Positions 34,060 to 45,744 of a stretch of DNA of 64,000 nt are shown here, one piece after another. The translations under genes were made by a program, and so were the position numbers. Numbering within the stretch: position 1 is the stretch's first letter; each line of letters starts with the position of its first letter. Source of the stretch: Dendrolimus kikuchii (lineage: Eukaryota > Arthropoda > Insecta > Lepidoptera > Lasiocampidae); the NCBI GenBank assembly GCA_019925095.2, contig CM034392.1:15588387-15652386 (forward strand), read 5' to 3'. The notes under the pieces are model-generated. The model had not been told where the DNA came from. It did not search any database and saw only the letters and a list, made by a program, of their open reading frames with translations.

Positions 34060-34225
34060 TTCCATTCTTGTCCAGTGGAACTCGTAGCCGGAGTCTGTCT
34101 TTCCCGATACTTATAACCTGGGTGTCTGCAAGTCCCGTGTGAATCTACCTTCTAGGTAAGTGTGCTCCATCCTAGACCACATCGTCGCTCCACATAGGGC
34201 GAGATTGTGGTCAAACGGGAACTAA
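34060..34225 (+). pseudogene. Reverse-transcriptase C-terminal fragment (Jockey-like)
   Basis: Decayed frames read a TYNLGV-like segment, KSRVN, and then an HRRST-like end near 34190, followed by GGCGAGATTGTGGTCAAACG. This resembles the last residues of common lepidopteran LINE open frames. Multiple frameshifts make the assignment tentative. Confidence 0.35.
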
Positions 34226-34785
34226 TACTACTATGAAAAAAAAAGTAATATTTTTTTTTTTCAAAGGTGTGTATTGATATTTTTTTACTCAAGTTCCTGT
34301 TTCCTCCAAAATCACAGTCCATATTCTTTATCTAAACTTTAAACCCGTACGTAGTAACAATTTGCTTTGAATTAGTCGTTGTTTATACAAAATCAATTAC
34401 TGAACATGCAAATGAATGTATTTATTTAAAAATGGAATCTTATTGAAAGTCATGAATCACCACCACTTCCAAACCAATTTTAGTAACTGTTAAAGAAGAA
34501 GTTTCGTAATAAATTCTTTAATTATCTACAACTATCTTCACTTTATAATTATTATGTTTATAAATTCGTGACTTTTTCAACAAATACAAGGATAAACAAA
34601 GTAATGTGTATGAGTGATTATTGAAAGAGCTTGATAGCGATTGCATTATTCCCATTCGGTGCGGTCATCTAAAAAATCTTTCGTCGTGTAATGAGGCCTT
34701 TTCGCACAAACGTTGCTTTACTATTTCTTTAATTTGTTTACTGTTTATTGAAAGGTCTTGAACGTTTTCTGAGATTTTGTTGAAG

Positions 34786-34787
<2 letters not shown>

Positions 34788-34828
<41 letters not shown>

Positions 34829-34990
34829 ACGCACACGCACACGCACACGCACACGCACACGCACACGCACACGCACACGCACACGCACACGCACACGCAC
34901 ACGCACACGCACACGCACACGCACACGCACACGCACACGCACACGCACACGCACACGCACACACACACGCACACACACACACACACACAC

Positions 34991-35032
<42 letters not shown>

Positions 35033-35095
35033 ATATATATGTATGTATATATATATATGTATGTATATATATATATGTATATGTATATATATATA
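34788..35095. repeat. (CA)n / (CACACG)n / (TA)n compound satellite
   Basis: A CA run is followed by about 25 hexamers of CACACG (about 34813-34962), more CA, and then TA/TATG repeats. Frames through it on either strand (Cys-Val, His-Ala, Arg-Val repeats) are not genes. Confidence 0.97.
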
Positions 35096-35099
35096 AATT

Positions 35100-37540
35100 G
35101 TAAACTTTATGGAGCCTACGCGTGGGAGTTTCTAATTCATTTTGTTCCTAGTATTAATTTATTTTCGAAATTACTAAAACAAAATAATCTTTACCACGTG
35201 TGAACGAGCGTTTGTGAGTGTAATTTAGTTTTGTTTGTTTTAATTTCATGACCTTATTTCTTGAATATTACGTATTTTCGTGATATTGCATAAGGCCATG
35301 TTTTTTAGACAGCAGTTGATATTTTTATAGCAAAAAATTTAAATTATCAATAAACGAGCAAAAATCTCCGCGGACAATGTAGCGAGGAAGGACATAATGT
35401 ATTATATTTTTATAAACTTATTATATTTAATAAAAATGTAATTCAAACCCCTCTCCGGAAAATATTCCTTTTTTTAAATTTCTGTTCACATAGATGCAAA
35501 TTAAAATAATTATTAAACACCTCTCGTGGACCAATTTCTACTTCTTGTACAAAGGGTATAAGTTTGATCGGCCAATATCCCGATTTTATGGCTTTTTGAA
35601 CAGGATGTTCCGTAGCTACTGTCACGAATGCAACTTACGCACTGTGTACGCGTGTATTAATTACTGTAGTAAAGTAATATTTATCCTTAATTGAAATCCG
35701 TCGTCTTTTAGATATGAAAAGTAACATGATAATCAAAATTTAATATAATATTACGATACGAATACGACCTTGAGTTTTATTTTCGCAATACACGTGTCAT
35801 TCATTATTTTAAAGGTTATACTTTAAAACATAAATTAAAAGAAAAATGATGTATTGTGATGTTAATCAGATACCCACACTGATTGTACGTAATCATTATG
35901 TTCTTAAATTATGCTAGTGACGTTTCTGTTATGGATGACGTATTTCTTTTGGATTAAATTAATAACATTAGCGAACAAAGTAAATTAGAAAATATCTTTT
36001 AAAATTCCATTGCCGTTTTGCCGAAAACAGAACCTTTACAAAATCGTCTGGTTGTTCCGTCCGTCTGTTCGTCTCTCTGTCTCAATCATGATGTTTGATG
36101 ATGAATCTGGATGAAATTTGACAAAATAAAAAGGTATATTAGAATATACCGATATACAAAGGTGACTTGAAACAGCGAAAAAGTGAAGATTGAGGGTAGT
36201 CACCATACATGTAAATGGGTTTTGATTTTATTTTCAAAGCAAATATAGTCGTGTGGGAGTTAGATCTTGAACTATTATGACCATAATTAGTTAATAATTT
36301 AAATGTTTAATTTGAGGAATATCTTTTCAAAGTCGTAAAAATTGTTTTCCTTATGAACTATGAAGTGGAAAACTATAGAAAAATTTGAGGCTGTAAAGCT
36401 CTTTCAAACGAGGGAGTTTCGATAACATTCATTAAGTAGTTTTTGTGCTATGGGATATTTAATTTTCATTTCAATGCTTTTTTGGTATCGTGGTCAAATG
36501 ACAAAAAGAGTAAATATTCATCGTTCTTGTCAGAGTTATTTAATTCATATTAATATAATTTTGCATTAGGGGCATGATTTCTTAGTATTGCAATGATATT
36601 AAATTTATTTGCACACAAACAATCGTTCGTCGAATCGAAGTACACGAATTGAATTCCTATCATGTTATGTATGCCCTTTGCCGGCTGCCATAAACTTATT
36701 TATTTAAATATTGATGATTAGTTGAATCTTGGGACTGATAATTCACTGTCAAATTTATTTTGTAATACTATACTGTATTTATGTCAATAGTCTAACAATA
36801 ATGAATAAGATTGTGCAAAGTGGAAAAGAAAAAGTACGAAAGCGGACCTTGGTGGATTGTTAAGCGGATGCTCAGAACGAACGTTTTTCGCAAAATATCT
36901 ACGAAACCCTGAAAATCAGAAGTATAAATCATGATAGGAAATATGTGTACAATATAGTGTGAATGGCTACATGACTTATTATATACAAAAAATAAATGGT
37001 AGCCAAGACACGGCAAATATAAGTTTTTTTAGTATTGAAGATTGTAGATGTATAAATGGAACAGAAAACCATAGGATACACCTAATATAATAATAGACCA
37101 TTCTAAATATCGTACAAAAATTAAGAGTATGTACTAAGGCAGTATAAACCGAATAACATGCGGGCACCTGACTGATTCAGTCTTTGTTTCCAGCTCTCGG
37201 TGTCCTTGATGTGAGACATTTCGAGCTGGAATCTAGGCCGATACGAGGCGAAGGGATCGAGACGAATAGAATTAGTTAGCACAGCCACGTACGGCCATGT
37301 AGAACGGATTGACCCAGATCTCAGGTGTTTGGATAGGTACTTCGAAATTATGTTAACAAACAAAATAGGTAGCTTTCCAATCCCTGGAGCATTATTTGCC
37401 TAAAATTATGTGGCTATACATCAATTATACTTATAGTACATAACTTATTGTGTGTTTTGACATGTTTCGTTAGCACTAAGCGCTAAGGGCAGGAAAGAAT
37501 CTTATTTACATATATAATTATTGTTACCATTCTGTTTCAA
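35100..37540. other. AT-rich intergenic DNA, little recognised
   Basis: There is no supported gene. A generic interspersed-repeat patch with CCGTCCGTCTGTTCGTC lies at about 36050-36180. A - strand frame at 37121-37363 is unrecognised. Confidence 0.5.
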
Positions 37541-37554
37541 AATTAAAAGTTGTG

Positions 37555-37830
37555 TGTGTGTGCAGTTCACACGCAGTAGAAGTGAAACTTCAGAGAATAT
37601 GCTCACAGAAAATTCTTCTCAAACTTTTACTAATCCCTATTTACAAGTATATTTTTATCCCTATTAATATTATAAATGCGAAAGTAACTCTGTCTGTCTG
37701 TTCCGTTTTCACGGAAAAAGTACGGGACTGATTTGGCTGAAACTCAGTATACTTATACTCGTTCACCTCGGATAATGGGATAGATTTATGTAAATGTTAT
37801 CCCAGAAAGTGGGATAGATAGGTTTTAGTA
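37555..37830 (+). repeat. Adjacent interspersed-repeat fragments
   Basis: 37555-37588 repeats the GCAGTTCACACGCAGTAGAA motif of 29215. From 37665, ATTATAAATGCGAAAGTAAC followed by TCTGTCTGTCTGTTCCG is the start of a widespread lepidopteran repeat. Confidence 0.45.
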
Positions 37831-37857
37831 TTTTATAATTTGCCATTTTCGCAATTT

Positions 37858-38134
37858 TTGTTAATTTGGTCATTTTGGTCATTTTGAATATTTTGGTCAT
37901 TTTGGACATTTTGGTCATTTTGGACATTATGAACATCTAGTAATTTTGAACATTTTGGACGTTTTGGACATTATGGTCAGTTTCGACATTTTGGACATTT
38001 TGGGCCTTTTAGTCATTTTGGATATTTTGGTAATTTTGGAAATTTTGGTAATTTTGGACATTTGGACAGTTTGGACATTTTGGTCCTTTTGGACATTTTG
38101 AATACTGGTAATTTTGAACATTTTTGTCATTTGT
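37858..38134. repeat. Minisatellite of about 11-base units
   Basis: More than 20 imperfect units of the type TTTTGGACATT / TTTTGGTCATT follow one another. The - strand frame of Lys-Met/Ile-Ser/Thr repeats is a product of the repeat. Confidence 0.9.
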
Positions 38135-38744
38135 GTAGTTTATGTAGTTTACAGATAGATAGACGGGGATAGATAAATAAAACTTGAACTGTTTGAAATA
38201 GGGGATGAACGTTTGTATGGGAGACCATTCATTTCGCAATAGATATAAAAAATCGTCATCTATAAAAAAATGCGATAGTAACTCGAACTGTCTGCGGAAA
38301 ACTACTAGAAGTACCGGATCGGTGTTGCTGTAATTTTGTTTAAATGTAGTTTTAATATCGAAAATGGAGATATATATACTTTTCATCCTCGGAGATAGGA
38401 TAGTTTGCGATATAAAATGAAGTGAATCTTCCGGGGGCAAATACGTAACAATTTAATACAATGTAACCTGTACGAGAATTAACGCTTGCCCTTTAAACAA
38501 GTGGTACGCACTAGAATTTGACTCTAAACTCTAAACCTACATCCTATATCTAAACCTTTAGCCTGCATCCATCAACATATTATAATACAAAATAAACTTC
38601 TTAAGTATCACTGTCAATTTTTCACTGTTTTAGTCTAAAAAATATTATTATAAATTTAATTTGGATTCAAATTGGACCTATGTTTAATCATCGGTCTTCT
38701 GGACGCTCTAATCTGAGCTGCACAATGCAAAACTCATATCTCAT

Positions 38745-38845
38745 TCTCTCACAGGATTAGTCCTATAGATTTATGTGTTTATCTCTTTTTAGTGTCGCTT
38801 TTTCGTTTCATCGAGTTTTAAATCACCATTCTAAAAAAGTTTCAA
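38745..38845 (+). repeat. Fragment of the 29215-29560 repeat family
   Basis: It contains TAGTCCTATAGATTTATGTG, TTTAGTGTCGC and TTCGTTTCATCGAGTTT, parallel to 29456-29540. Confidence 0.55.
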
Positions 38846-38849
38846 TTCA

Positions 38850-39790
38850 AAAAGATTTTGATAATATTTGGTGTACAGAGATTTTTGACCATAACATAAC
38901 ACATGCTTTCTAATTTTCAAGAACAATATAATAAGGTTTTCGTTATATATGTATATGTATTTAATTAAGTCTTTCTACAAAATGTGTACAATTTAGCTGT
39001 GATAAAGTTTTGTTTCAAAGTTCCATACCTCCATGGCGAGCAGCTTTCGGGGATAACCAAAGCAAAGACCGGTTATAACAGAAGCCCCTAACTTGTTTTG
39101 CCTCTTAGATTATTTGCCATAGTTTTCAATTTTGAGTAACACACCCATCTCCCCCAACTAACCTAATATGTTTTTTGTTAATTCAACAACCTCAAAATTG
39201 TTTATAACCATGGGTATACACGTATATTATCTATTTTTAAACCACTAATGTGTGTTGCAAGTAGTAATTGATCGCTTTGAATAAAATCGGTATCCACCAC
39301 AAGTACTCTTTGTTTTTGTGGATTATTCTTTTCATTCAAAACCAGATATATAATAGCCCCGTTCTGTTATCGTGGAAACCCATTTACGAGTCATGGACCC
39401 TCTTTTTATTCGCTGACATAAACATCTAGTAAAACTTAATCGACTCTAGGAGTGGGTGTGTACTATTTATTTGCAGTACCTTCATTGGTGTATACACGTA
39501 CTATGTACTACAGGTGAGTTAGTTCTAATATTTTCTTTGTGTTTGATTATTTTTTGTGAATAAAGGTGTATATTATAATTACAACAAATTTCTTTTACAT
39601 TCATTATAATTAAGTCAGAAAAACTGAAGGTTATTGTAATCTAATTATTACTATCATAGAACGTGGTCATTGTCACATAACTAAGTTTACATGTGTTAAG
39701 GCGAAGCACTATGTTAACGTATTCGTATTGTAGTATAGGATTTTTTGTGATCACTGTATGTGTACATTAGTATACATACATATATAGGTA
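38850..39790. other. Intergenic DNA, nothing recognised
   Basis: Only short chance frames are present; no repeat limits or RNA gene are seen. Confidence 0.55.
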
Positions 39791-39794
39791 TAGG

Positions 39795-39848
39795 AAATTC
39801 CTATTAGGGCAGTTCTTATAGGTATAAGAACGTCCCTAATAGGAATTT
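39795..39848. repeat. 54-base hairpin palindrome
   Basis: Arms 39795-39820 and 39823-39848 are reverse complements at 24 of 26 positions with a 2-base centre. The left arm begins AAATTCCTATTAGGG. The loop is too small for a normal microRNA precursor. A transposon-derived palindrome is likely. Confidence 0.8.
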
Positions 39849-40239
39849 GAATACTATTCATTCACTTGCCTTACCATTGATAGAAATTTGACATTGCTCG
39901 TGTTAAATATTAACCCTGCTATGCAGTCAAAGATTTAGAATACCTCAATATTACAGTGATGCTTTCTCGTAAGCGTCTGCCTCAAAGTTATAATTAATTT
40001 AAAAAACTAGTTATTGTTTTGAAGGACGTCTGTCACGAGTCCAAAATACGATTGAATTTTTAAAAGAATATTACTTTTCTTTTAATTTAGTGGATAATAA
40101 TACGTAAATTTGAAATTATAATTATTCTTCAATAATGAATACTTTAATTTAATTTTTATTTATTAATTAATTTAAATTGTACTTGAGTTTTATTTAAAGC
40201 CTCAAAATAATTTCACGAAAACACAAAATCGGCAATATT

Positions 40240-40480
40240 GTTGTAAGTATGTATGTATGTATGTATAACTTCACGCCAGTTCCCTTGCGGATTAGGCACG
40301 AACAACAGAGCGCCATTCAGGCTTATTCTTACACACATCACTTGCTTCTTTGACATTCATAACTCTTGTCATGCACGCTCGTTCTTAAGGTTCCTGACAT
40401 CACCTTCTGCTAGTACACGATCAATTTGATCATGGAAGGTGTGTCGTGGCCTTCCACGACTAATTGTTAAGTCTTCTTAT
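40240..40480 (-). mobile_element. RTE-like 3' end, longest copy of the family
   Basis: On - the frame can be followed as GRPRHTFHDQIDRVLAEGDV, then ERACMTRVMNVKEASDVCKN and KPEWRSVV. It ends at the GGCGTGAAGTTAT boundary. The tail is (ATAC)n in sense orientation, not the (TATG)n of the sisters. The frame carries a stop near the end. Confidence 0.7.
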
Positions 40481-40563
40481 CTTATCGTCTTCTTCTTCTA
40501 ATTAATATATTTTTATTTCAATATAACAAGTATTTTTCCAAATTAGGCACTGCCAAATATTCA

Positions 40564-40836
40564 CTACAATACCACGGCGTCCTTTCTGTTCCAGAACCAG
40601 GATTGCAGGACTGACCCGATCCAAAGGTTTACTTTTTTGTCCTCAGGTAACAAAATCTTTAATTTTAACAAACACTCCAAAAACAATATAGATTCCCTCT
40701 CATTAATTTCCTCGAAGGCCAAAAGGTCTCTGGTCGTCAATCCAACTAGACACATTCTAAAAATTCGTAAATCATCAAAAAAATGAGACTCCGTGCTATA
40801 AACAGTAAACCATAATAGTCCCGCAGAGTGTTTCAA
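40564..40836 (-). other. Unrecognised 90-codon open frame
   Basis: The frame has the composition of a normal soluble protein (for example ESHFFDDLRIFRMCLVGLTT and LLKLKILLPEDKK). I do not recognise it and see no initiator context, splice partner or neighbouring gene. It may be a gene or transposon fragment, or chance. Confidence 0.15.
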
Positions 40837-40904
40837 GATCTACAATTCATGACCTTAGGAATTGTAGACTATCTAGACTATCAAGCTAAATGGCATGAAG
40901 AAAC

Positions 40905-41035
40905 TTTCCTGATCGGTCCAAGGTTGCGCAGCTAGAGCTGCGTGTCCTGGGAGGGTCGCGGGTTGTAGGGTGGCCGGCGGGTGGAGTAAGGTCAAAGCAA
41001 GGTCGCCGCGGGGTCGCCTCCCTGCCCCCATTGTC
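40905..41035. promoter_or_regulatory. GC-rich patch with a direct repeat of AGGTC half-sites
   Basis: AGGTCA (40989-40994) and AGGTCG (41000-41005) form a direct repeat with 5-base spacing within a short GC-rich island. Nuclear receptors bind such repeats. Its role as an E75 enhancer is only an inference. Confidence 0.25.
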
Positions 41036-41399
41036 TTCAAACATAATTTTGGAATAAAAACTGCCTACGCGGCTTAAATGTTACGCATTACATAATATAT
41101 TGTTGGAGTAGGTACTCCAGATGTTCGGTTAATATTTTATTAAGCTCGTTATAGATACGTCCAGTCCTAATAGTTTGTGTTAATTATTTCTTCAGACTAC
41201 AGTACCTATACGAACAAAGTGAAAATAAGAAGTAAAATCATCTGTTCTATAGATCTTGACGACGTTTCTTGATCTTATTAACAAACATGATAATATTGGT
41301 ATTTACCGAAGCAGAATAATACTTTCAGGTTGAAAAGTAACAAAAAGCACTTCTCGTATATGTAGGTAACCAGAGTTTTCCCAAACCCTAGTGTAGTAA

Positions 41400-41600
41400 G
41401 TAGTTGTATTTTACTTACATAAAAAACTTATTTAGGTTTTTGATATATCGCGAGCGAAGCCGCGGGCAAAAGCTAGTGTAAATATAAACCTACCTTGAAA
41501 AGTATAACTGATTGTGAAAATCACTTTAAAATCCTTTGCGTGGTTTAGAAAAAATTACGCGACAGACGCAGTAAAGCGAGTTTGTTTTCTACTATGTAAA
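41400..41600 (+). mobile_element. Helitron-like 3' end and adjoining repeat
   Basis: GAGCGAAGCCGCGGGC then AAAAGCTAG|T ends at 41476, the CTAG terminus seen at 575 and 1133. From 41477 a segment parallel to 11380-11530 follows (AACCTACCTTG, ATCCTTTGCGTGGTTTAGA, GACAGACGCAG). The left end was not found. Confidence 0.5.
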
Positions 41601-42337
41601 GATACGTTGAAAAGGTTCTTCAATTAGGTGATTTTGGTATGCTCTCGAAATAAACAGGCGAGTAGTTCCCTTCACGGATGACGAAGCATTAGGTCTATCG
41701 GGCGGTACGACCTTGTAAGGGCACATTAGCGGGATATAGGTCAGTGAGACGCTACGCCCTTGACCTAGGTCGACGATGCCCTTCACTACGTCCGCGACGC
41801 CCGTGGCCCGTCACCGCCAAATATCACTAGACAAGGGCATTTTGAGCTTTTATAAACAAGTTTCGATTACAGTAATAACATTGGTAACAAGCTTCCATAT
41901 AAAATCTATTGCGGTTTTCATCATTTTCTCTATAGACCACAATATTACTCACAATAATTTAAAAAAGATTCTATATAATATCTTAATAAAAGCCACAATC
42001 TTCATGTTTGGCTATGAAAATCGCTTGAAGCCGCTGAGTCAGTCGTTTAAAACTTATTTTTAATCGACTACAAGACTATATATTACATACCAAAGCTATT
42101 GTTTTCTTCATTTATAAAATGATAAGACCATTACCAATATTTAGCATACGATACGTTCCTCGGAATATCTATATTAATCTAGCTGTACCGGCAGTCGTTC
42201 TCCTGCCCTTAGAAATAAAAATCTAGAACCAGATTGCAGCGACATTTACCGGGACCAATAGTTAATTTAAACCATTCTCGAATCAACTTTAATAAAAACA
42301 AAAAAAGTAATCAAAATAAGTCCCACCATTTAGGAAG

Positions 42338-42735
42338 ACTTTAGCGGTGCCACCTACCGGTAGATCTTAACCTTTCCGGGACCCATTTGAACACACACAA
42401 AAATAATTTCACTTAGATATTGGAAACCGATTGCAGCGCCATCTACCTGGTTCAAAGTTGAATCTATACCATCTCGGGACCCACTTGAACACACACAAAA
42501 ATAATTTCACCTAAATATTGGAACCCGATTGTAGCGCCAGGTACCTGGTTCAAAATTGAATCTATACCATCTCGGGACCCACTTGAACACACACAAAAAT
42601 AATTTCACCTAAATATTGGAACCCGATTGCAGCGCCATCTACCTGGTTCAAAGTTGAATCTATACCAACTCGGGACCCACTTGAACACACACAAAAATAA
42701 TTTCACCTAAATATTGGAACCCGATTACAGCGAAA
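42338..42735 (+). repeat. 98-base tandem repeat, about four copies
   Basis: The marker TTGAACACACACAAAAATAA recurs with exactly 98-base spacing (G of GAACAC at 42389, 42487, 42585, 42683; the first copy reads TTTGAA). Each unit also has CGATTGCAGCGCCATCTACC and ACCATCTCGGGACCC. The first unit is more diverged than the later three. It is a minisatellite and not a CRISPR array, as there are no variable spacers. Confidence 0.93.
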
Positions 42736-43679
42736 TTAATTATTTTACATGTATTTTATAAATAAAATAACTCCGACGGAAGCATCTGTTTTAAACGATA
42801 TTCAGTTTTTTTACATCCTCTTTGACGATATTTGCAGAACGCATTCTGTCACTTCTATGTCAAACGACATAAGGTTACATTAAAAAAGTTTATATTGTCC
42901 AAAGCTCTAAGGTTAGATTAGAAATAATTTTATATGGTGATTAAGTATTCTTACATTTTCTAATTTTCCGCGCAATTTTCTTAATTTTTTTCTTTCATAA
43001 GAACCTTCTCCTGACAATAACAAACACAACAAAAAAGAATTAGCGGATTCGGTCCATCAGTTTACGCGTGATGGCGTGACCAAGAGAAATAGGGATTCAT
43101 TTTTATTTATATAGATTGTTATTTGTAGAAATGACAACACAATACTACATGTCCTATTATAGAACAGCACAGAACATTCAATGGTTTTACGTTTATCTCT
43201 TTTGACTGAAATTTCCATTGCATTTACAGGAAAAAAGAAGGTTTTCCCGTACTAGTTCATTTTCCATTATTCACTTATGGTAAAATTAAATCAAACGTAA
43301 TTTCCAGAAAAACAGGTATAGAATTATTAACTATCTTTCTTATAATACTGACTCATATGTGCAACATTCAAATGAACTCTATTTGACACCAATATGGTTC
43401 GTCTTGTGGTTTATTGCGACCTCATTTAATGTCATAGACATAATTTAATTAATGCGTGGAATAAATTTTAAATTCAAAATACACTTTAATAAAAAATATC
43501 GAACAGTTAACACAATCTTTTACTTAAAAGATATTTTCCAACACGTCTTGACTGGTGAATATAAATTTAACACATGTTTTTGTTTCATATTGCATAATTA
43601 GTTCACTTAGAAAAAAATATATAAATGCCGAATATTGATTATTTCAGTAAAATGTAGCATTCATTATTTAATAATACCC

Positions 43680-43990
43680 TACTCTTATCCGCGGAGGAAC
43701 GGAGAAAGAATACAATTTCCTGCGGCCGGGCGGCCTGTCGTAGGAGGCGAATTAACAACCCACAGTCAGGTGGTAGGGCATTTGCCCGACTGGATGGCTA
43801 CCACCCCTGGTCTAAAGTATGTCGCCATAACAACCTTGAGTTGTGTTAGTGACCAGGTTCCAGTTTCCCTTAAGAGAGCAGCAGCGCATTTGTAACAACT
43901 TTGCTGTTGCAAATGTCCATAGGCGATGGTAACCGCTTTCCATCAAGTTGGCCGTCTGCCTGTCTGCTGATCTCCTGCAATAAAAAAAAA
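43680..43990 (+). mobile_element. SINE-like repeat with LINE-type 3' tail
   Basis: Full-length member of the family described at 32745. It begins TCCGCGGAGGAACGGAGAAA and ends with GCCTGTCTGCTGATCTCCTG, CAAT and an A run. Confidence 0.65.
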
Positions 43991-44204
43991 ACTTTAATGT
44001 TAGAAGGGGCTTTATTTTAAATAAGTACATAGTGGGGCATTTTAGAGAAAATGTTGACGTACGCTCCACGCTTGTACAAGACGTATTGTTCGCACATCGT
44101 CTGTATTGACATGTCAGATCTTGTCGCCATGTTTTCCTTCATCGTCATCACATCCGAAATTGTAATAATATGCACAATAATAGGTCGTATATAATATATA
44201 TTAA

Positions 44205-44295
44205 TATAATAGGTCAGAAAAACTGCCTAAGCGTGTACGGTTTTTGCCTAGGATTCGAAACCATGTCATTGGGGTGAGACGCGGTGATGCCATAA
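44205..44295 (-). mobile_element. SINE head fragment
   Basis: On - it reads GGTTTCGAATCCTAGGC (B box) and CGCTTAGGCAGTTTTTCTG, matching the start of the SINE at 30465. Confidence 0.5.
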
Positions 44296-44934
44296 ATTGA
44301 AATAAAAATATAACTATACATTATTAGGTGATAGTTTAAGACCAAAAAATAATATTATTCGGCTGATGTGATACTTCAGTGTTTTGGAATTCGCTATCAA
44401 AAGAAGTCTGAAAATAGCGACATGATTTTACCATGACCTTGCGCAAAAATGTATTTTTGTATAATATATCAACATCAATGTTGCACGGCCACGGAGGAAA
44501 ATCGTGTTTTCGCGAATTATTCCGGGAAGTGCTGATAGAGGCGAGTAACGGGTTGGCTGCTATTATTCTGATATTACTGCGCACACACGCACGCAATGGT
44601 GCCTGTCTACGGAGCTAGGTATCAGACTAGTGTGTGTGTGTGGGTGTGACATTGAACTTCACACTTCACGAGGCAGGCAGAGCACGAATTGCGTAATCCA
44701 CTCCACACCACGCCACCGCCTCAGACTGGCGCGCCGCGACGTGCACCACGCGCACGGTACGCTGTTTGCGGCGCACATAAGCTGTATATTTTCGCTTACA
44801 TTTTTTCCACGTGTTTTACTATTTTATAATTTTTATATAAGATACATTCCACTATACTGTTATGATGCCATTTTCTTTCGCGATATTCATAACTTCAGTA
44901 TTGTTGTGTAGGGTGGTGTAAAACATATTTGTCG

Positions 44935-44986
44935 TATACATACATACATAACTTCACGCCAGCTCCCTTGCGGGGTAGGCACGAAC

Positions 44987-44990
<4 letters not shown>
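44935..44990 (-). mobile_element. RTE-like 3' end, minimal copy
   Basis: (CATA)n followed by ACTTCACGCCAGCTCCCTTG and CGGGGTAGGCACGAACAAC. It abuts the (AT)n run at 44990-45042, so flanking duplications cannot be read. Confidence 0.6.

Positions 44991-45042
<52 letters not shown>
44990..45042. repeat. (AT)n microsatellite
   Basis: Pure AT run. Confidence 0.97.
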
Positions 45043-45045
<3 letters not shown>

Positions 45046-45744
45046 TGTAAATATGTATGTGTATATAAAAAAAAATATAAAATATTTTAATTATTTACTG
45101 GACCTGATAAGAATAGGAGATCGATATACATATCCAATGGGATGTGTTAAATCAATGTTACCACATCAAGAGGTTGGAGAAAGTAAAGCCAATTTTATTT
45201 CTTCCACGCTAACTATAGCTTCATCACTACAATCGCTCGAGTTTTCAGTTTTATTTTAATGGCCTAAATAAATATTTTTTTTTATATAATTAAAAGGTCG
45301 GCATTCAGTTGATATATATTCGTAATAACATAGGTATTTAAATTGCAAATCGACATCTTTATATTTTAAAATGTACACACAGAGGCACACCATTCACCCA
45401 ACACTTGCAGGAGATAAGATTTATTTTCTATGCAGAAATTAATCTTACACAACCTTGACAATCATAATAAAAGCCAAACGATACGTAGATCAAGTTCAAG
45501 GTAAGTAAGCTCAGTAATAAGTAAGCAAGCGATAGTTTTTATACTGCGATAGTAATATAGATGATTCTGTGCGACAGCAAGCGGGGATCACGTGGCCAAT
45601 GAATCGGCATTGACATTGGCCTCTGCTGCCCGGAGCTGAGAGTCGCGGTCGCTGGACGCCGCCTCGCATTTTATTACGTATGTATTACATTTTAAATTAG
45701 TACTGAAAGAAATATATGATACATATACCTAAAGAGATTGCTAC

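Noticed and set aside
34665..35103. Four frames of 84-108 codons in the CA/CACACG satellite
   Set aside because: Pure repeat translation. Also rejected as telomeric DNA, because the insect telomere repeat is TTAGG.
37927..38130. Lys/Met/Ser/Thr-rich - strand frame
   Set aside because: Direct translation of the 11-base minisatellite.
39795..39848. microRNA precursor
   Set aside because: The loop of about 2 bases is too small and the arms are nearly perfect palindromes, which fits a transposon relic better.
42338..42735. Regular repeats considered as a CRISPR-like array
   Set aside because: The whole 98-base unit is repeated without unique spacers, and the organism is an animal.
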